Below, one piece after another: positions 11,301 through 12,760 of a stretch of DNA of 12,760 nucleotides. Source of the DNA: Frankia sp. (lineage in GTDB: Bacteria; Actinomycetota; Actinomycetes; Frankiales; Frankiaceae). The stretch spans positions 1-12,760 of the forward strand of contig JADGHD010000081.1 in the NCBI GenBank assembly GCA_019689615.1, read 5' to 3'. Both the position numbers and the translations under genes were made by a program. The notes beneath the pieces were generated by a model. That model was given only the letters and a program-made list of their open reading frames with translations. It had not been told where the DNA came from and did no database searches. Numbering within the stretch: the first letter of the stretch is position 1; every line of letters starts with the position of its first letter.

Positions 11301-12736
11301 GCGCTGGCACGGGCGCGCGCGGCGGCGGCCCGCGGGGGCGGGCCTTCCGGCGGCGTGGCGACGGCGAGCTTGCCGCCGACCACATCCGCGAGCTGATCGT
11401 CGCCGGCGAGCTGCGCCGCGGCGAGCGGCTGGCCCCCGACGAGATCGCCGAGGAGCTCGGCATCAGCCGGATCCCGGTCCGCGAGGGGATCATCGCCCTG
11501 GAGCGCGAGGGCTGGGTCGAGATCGAGCCGCGGCGCGGCTCGTTCGTCCGCGGCATCGACCGCACCACCGTGCTCGACCACTACGACCTGCTCGGCGCGA
11601 TGCTCGGGTTCGTCGCCGCGCGCGCGGCCCAGCGCCGCGACGACGCCGAGGTGTCGGCACTGGCCGCGCGCGAGCGGGAGCTGGCCGATGCCGGCTGCGT
11701 GCACGACTCCACCGACGCGCTCGCCGCCTTCCTGGCCGAGCTGCGCCGCGCGGCCAGGTCCGTGCGGGCCGACCGGGTGCTGCGGGTGCTGCCGGAGTTC
11801 GTCCGGGCCGACTCCCTGCCAACCGACCTGCGCGCCGACGTCATCGACACCCAGCGCCGCGGGGCGGCCGAAGTGCTGGCCGGGGTGCGCGAGCGCGACC
11901 CGGCGGTCGCCGCCCGGGCGGCCCGGCGGCTGTACCGCCGGCTGGGGGACCTGGTCGCGACGTCGCTGGACCGGCGCGGGGTCTTCGCCGACGACGACGA
12001 GGCCTCGCCCCGCCGCCCCGTGCCAGCCTTCCGCTGGGCGTTCTCCCCGGACCGGGCGGCCGGCGACGCCGATGGCGGGGATGACCAGGGCGGCAGCGGT
12101 GGCGCGACCCGCCACCAGAGCGGCGCGGAGCGGGCCGCCCGCTATGTCCGGGAGAAGATCATCCGGGGCGAGCTCGCCCCGCGGGAGCGGCTCGACCGGG
12201 AGCTCATCGGCGAGGCGATCGGGGTCAGCCAGACGCCGATGCGCGAGGCCGTGGTCGCGCTGGAGCGGGAGGGCTGGATCACCGTCGAGCCGCACCGCGG
12301 CGCGTTCGTGAATTCGTTCGACGCCGACTACCTGCGCGACCACTACGAGCTCTTCGCGATCATCTTCGGCACGGCCACCGCCCTGGCCACCCGGCGGGCC
12401 GGCGGGGATCTCGTCGAGCGGCTGCTCGCGCTGAACGAGGAGCTGCAGCGGGCCGGCGCGGCCGGGGACGCCGAGGAGTTCCAGCGGGTGAACTTCGCGA
12501 TCCTGGACCTGCTGGTGCGCGGGGCGGCCAGCGCGCCGCTGGTCGCGATGCTGCGGGCGATGCCCGAGATCGTGCCCGGCAACTTCTTCGCCCAGGTGCC
12601 CGGCGCGATGGACGCACAGCGCCACGGGTTCGCCCAGGTCTGCGCGGCGCTGCGGGCCGGCGACACCGCCGGCGTCGAGACCGCCTGGTGGTCACTGATG
12701 AGCGGGGTCGCCACCCGCGTCATCGCCTACCTCTGA
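11297..12736 (+). CDS. Double GntR/FCD-family transcriptional regulator (two modules in one chain)
   Basis: Regulator of 479 residues, about twice the usual 220-250 of FadR-type GntR proteins. It contains two winged helix-turn-helix plus all-helical ligand-domain modules. Module one has DNA-binding domain 22-88 (GISRIPVREGIIALEREGW, then RRGSFV) and ligand domain about 92-225. Module two has 275-340 (GVSQTPMREAVVALEREGW, then HRGAFV) and about 345-475. The linker 228-272 is Asp/Gly-rich and probably flexible. Near-identical phrases in both halves (ALEREGW, GELAPRER/GELRRGER, LDHYDLL/RDHYELF) point to internal duplication. FCD domains normally bind metal through Asp and three His; each ligand domain here has only two His (95 and 136; 349 and 443), not at the expected helix positions, so a different effector pocket is likely. 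The ATG overlaps the FAD oxidase stop (ATGA) without its own ribosome-binding site, implying coupling. It probably controls the divergent cluster, binding as a covalent pseudo-dimer. Confidence 0.9.
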   Translation: MSAGTGARGGGPRGRAFRRRGDGELAADHIRELIVAGELRRGERLAPDEIAEELGISRIPVREGIIALEREGWVEIEPRRGSFVRGIDRTTVLDHYDLLGAMLGFVAARAAQRRDDAEVSALAARERELADAGCVHDSTDALAAFLAELRRAARSVRADRVLRVLPEFVRADSLPTDLRADVIDTQRRGAAEVLAGVRERDPAVAARAARRLYRRLGDLVATSLDRRGVFADDDEASPRRPVPAFRWAFSPDRAAGDADGGDDQGGSGGATRHQSGAERAARYVREKIIRGELAPRERLDRELIGEAIGVSQTPMREAVVALEREGWITVEPHRGAFVNSFDADYLRDHYELFAIIFGTATALATRRAGGDLVERLLALNEELQRAGAAGDAEEFQRVNFAILDLLVRGAASAPLVAMLRAMPEIVPGNFFAQVPGAMDAQRHGFAQVCAALRAGDTAGVETAWWSLMSGVATRVIAYL

Positions 12737-12760
12737 TCCACCCGCCGCTGCCCACCCGTC

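Noticed and set aside
59..12736. Assignment to the acyclic terpene (Atu) or leucine pathway
   Set aside because: A carboxyltransferase and a crotonase occur together as in those pathways, but the biotin subunit, acyl-CoA dehydrogenase and lyase are absent and the crotonase lacks a catalytic Glu, so naming the pathway would be unsupported.
1..12760. tRNA, rRNA, insertion sequence or attachment site
   Set aside because: No transposase or integrase frame, no flanking inverted repeats with target duplications and no tRNA-like cloverleaf was recognised.

Overview
The window is very GC-rich with strong GC bias at third codon positions, GTG as well as ATG starts, and long spurious antisense reading frames opposite the real genes. 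Together with the gene content (orphan Leu/Ile/Val-type binding lipoprotein, LLM-class flavin oxidoreductase, CaiB/BaiF CoA-transferase, crotonase, acyl-CoA carboxyltransferase) this suggests a metabolically versatile actinomycete, for example Frankia or a relative. The genus is a guess. No RNA gene, CRISPR array or mobile element was seen, and no gap between genes exceeds 300 bases.

Layout: seven genes run leftward from a divergent control point near 9846-9881: an extended SDR/epimerase-like protein (9845-8733), an acetoacetate-decarboxylase-family protein (8660-7869), a fused double CaiB/BaiF CoA-transferase (7714-5261), a biotin-type acyl-CoA carboxyltransferase (5002-3458), an LLM-class flavin-dependent oxidoreductase (3426-2377), an enoyl-CoA hydratase/isomerase-family protein (2380-1541) and a solute-binding lipoprotein (1426-59). 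Two genes run rightward: a GlcD-like FAD-linked 2-hydroxyacid oxidase (9882-11300) and, overlapping it by 4 bases, a regulator made of two complete GntR/FCD modules in one chain (11297-12736).

Together they look like an acyl-CoA catabolic cluster. A binding protein captures a carboxylic acid or amino-acid-like solute. A CoA-transferase activates an acid. The flavoenzymes, SDR and crotonase oxidise or hydrate it. The carboxyltransferase and the decarboxylase-family protein adjust its carbon skeleton. The substrate cannot be read from the sequence, and the ABC permease/ATPase genes and the biotin-carrying carboxylase subunit are absent, so they must be supplied from elsewhere.

The unusual points are two independent internal duplications (CoA-transferase and GntR regulator), several family-typical catalytic residues that are replaced (CoA-transferase N-terminal half, crotonase second Glu, SDR Lys), a pseudo-palindrome at the divergent promoter that could be the regulator's site, and a 12-base near-palindrome repeated upstream of two genes of the cluster.
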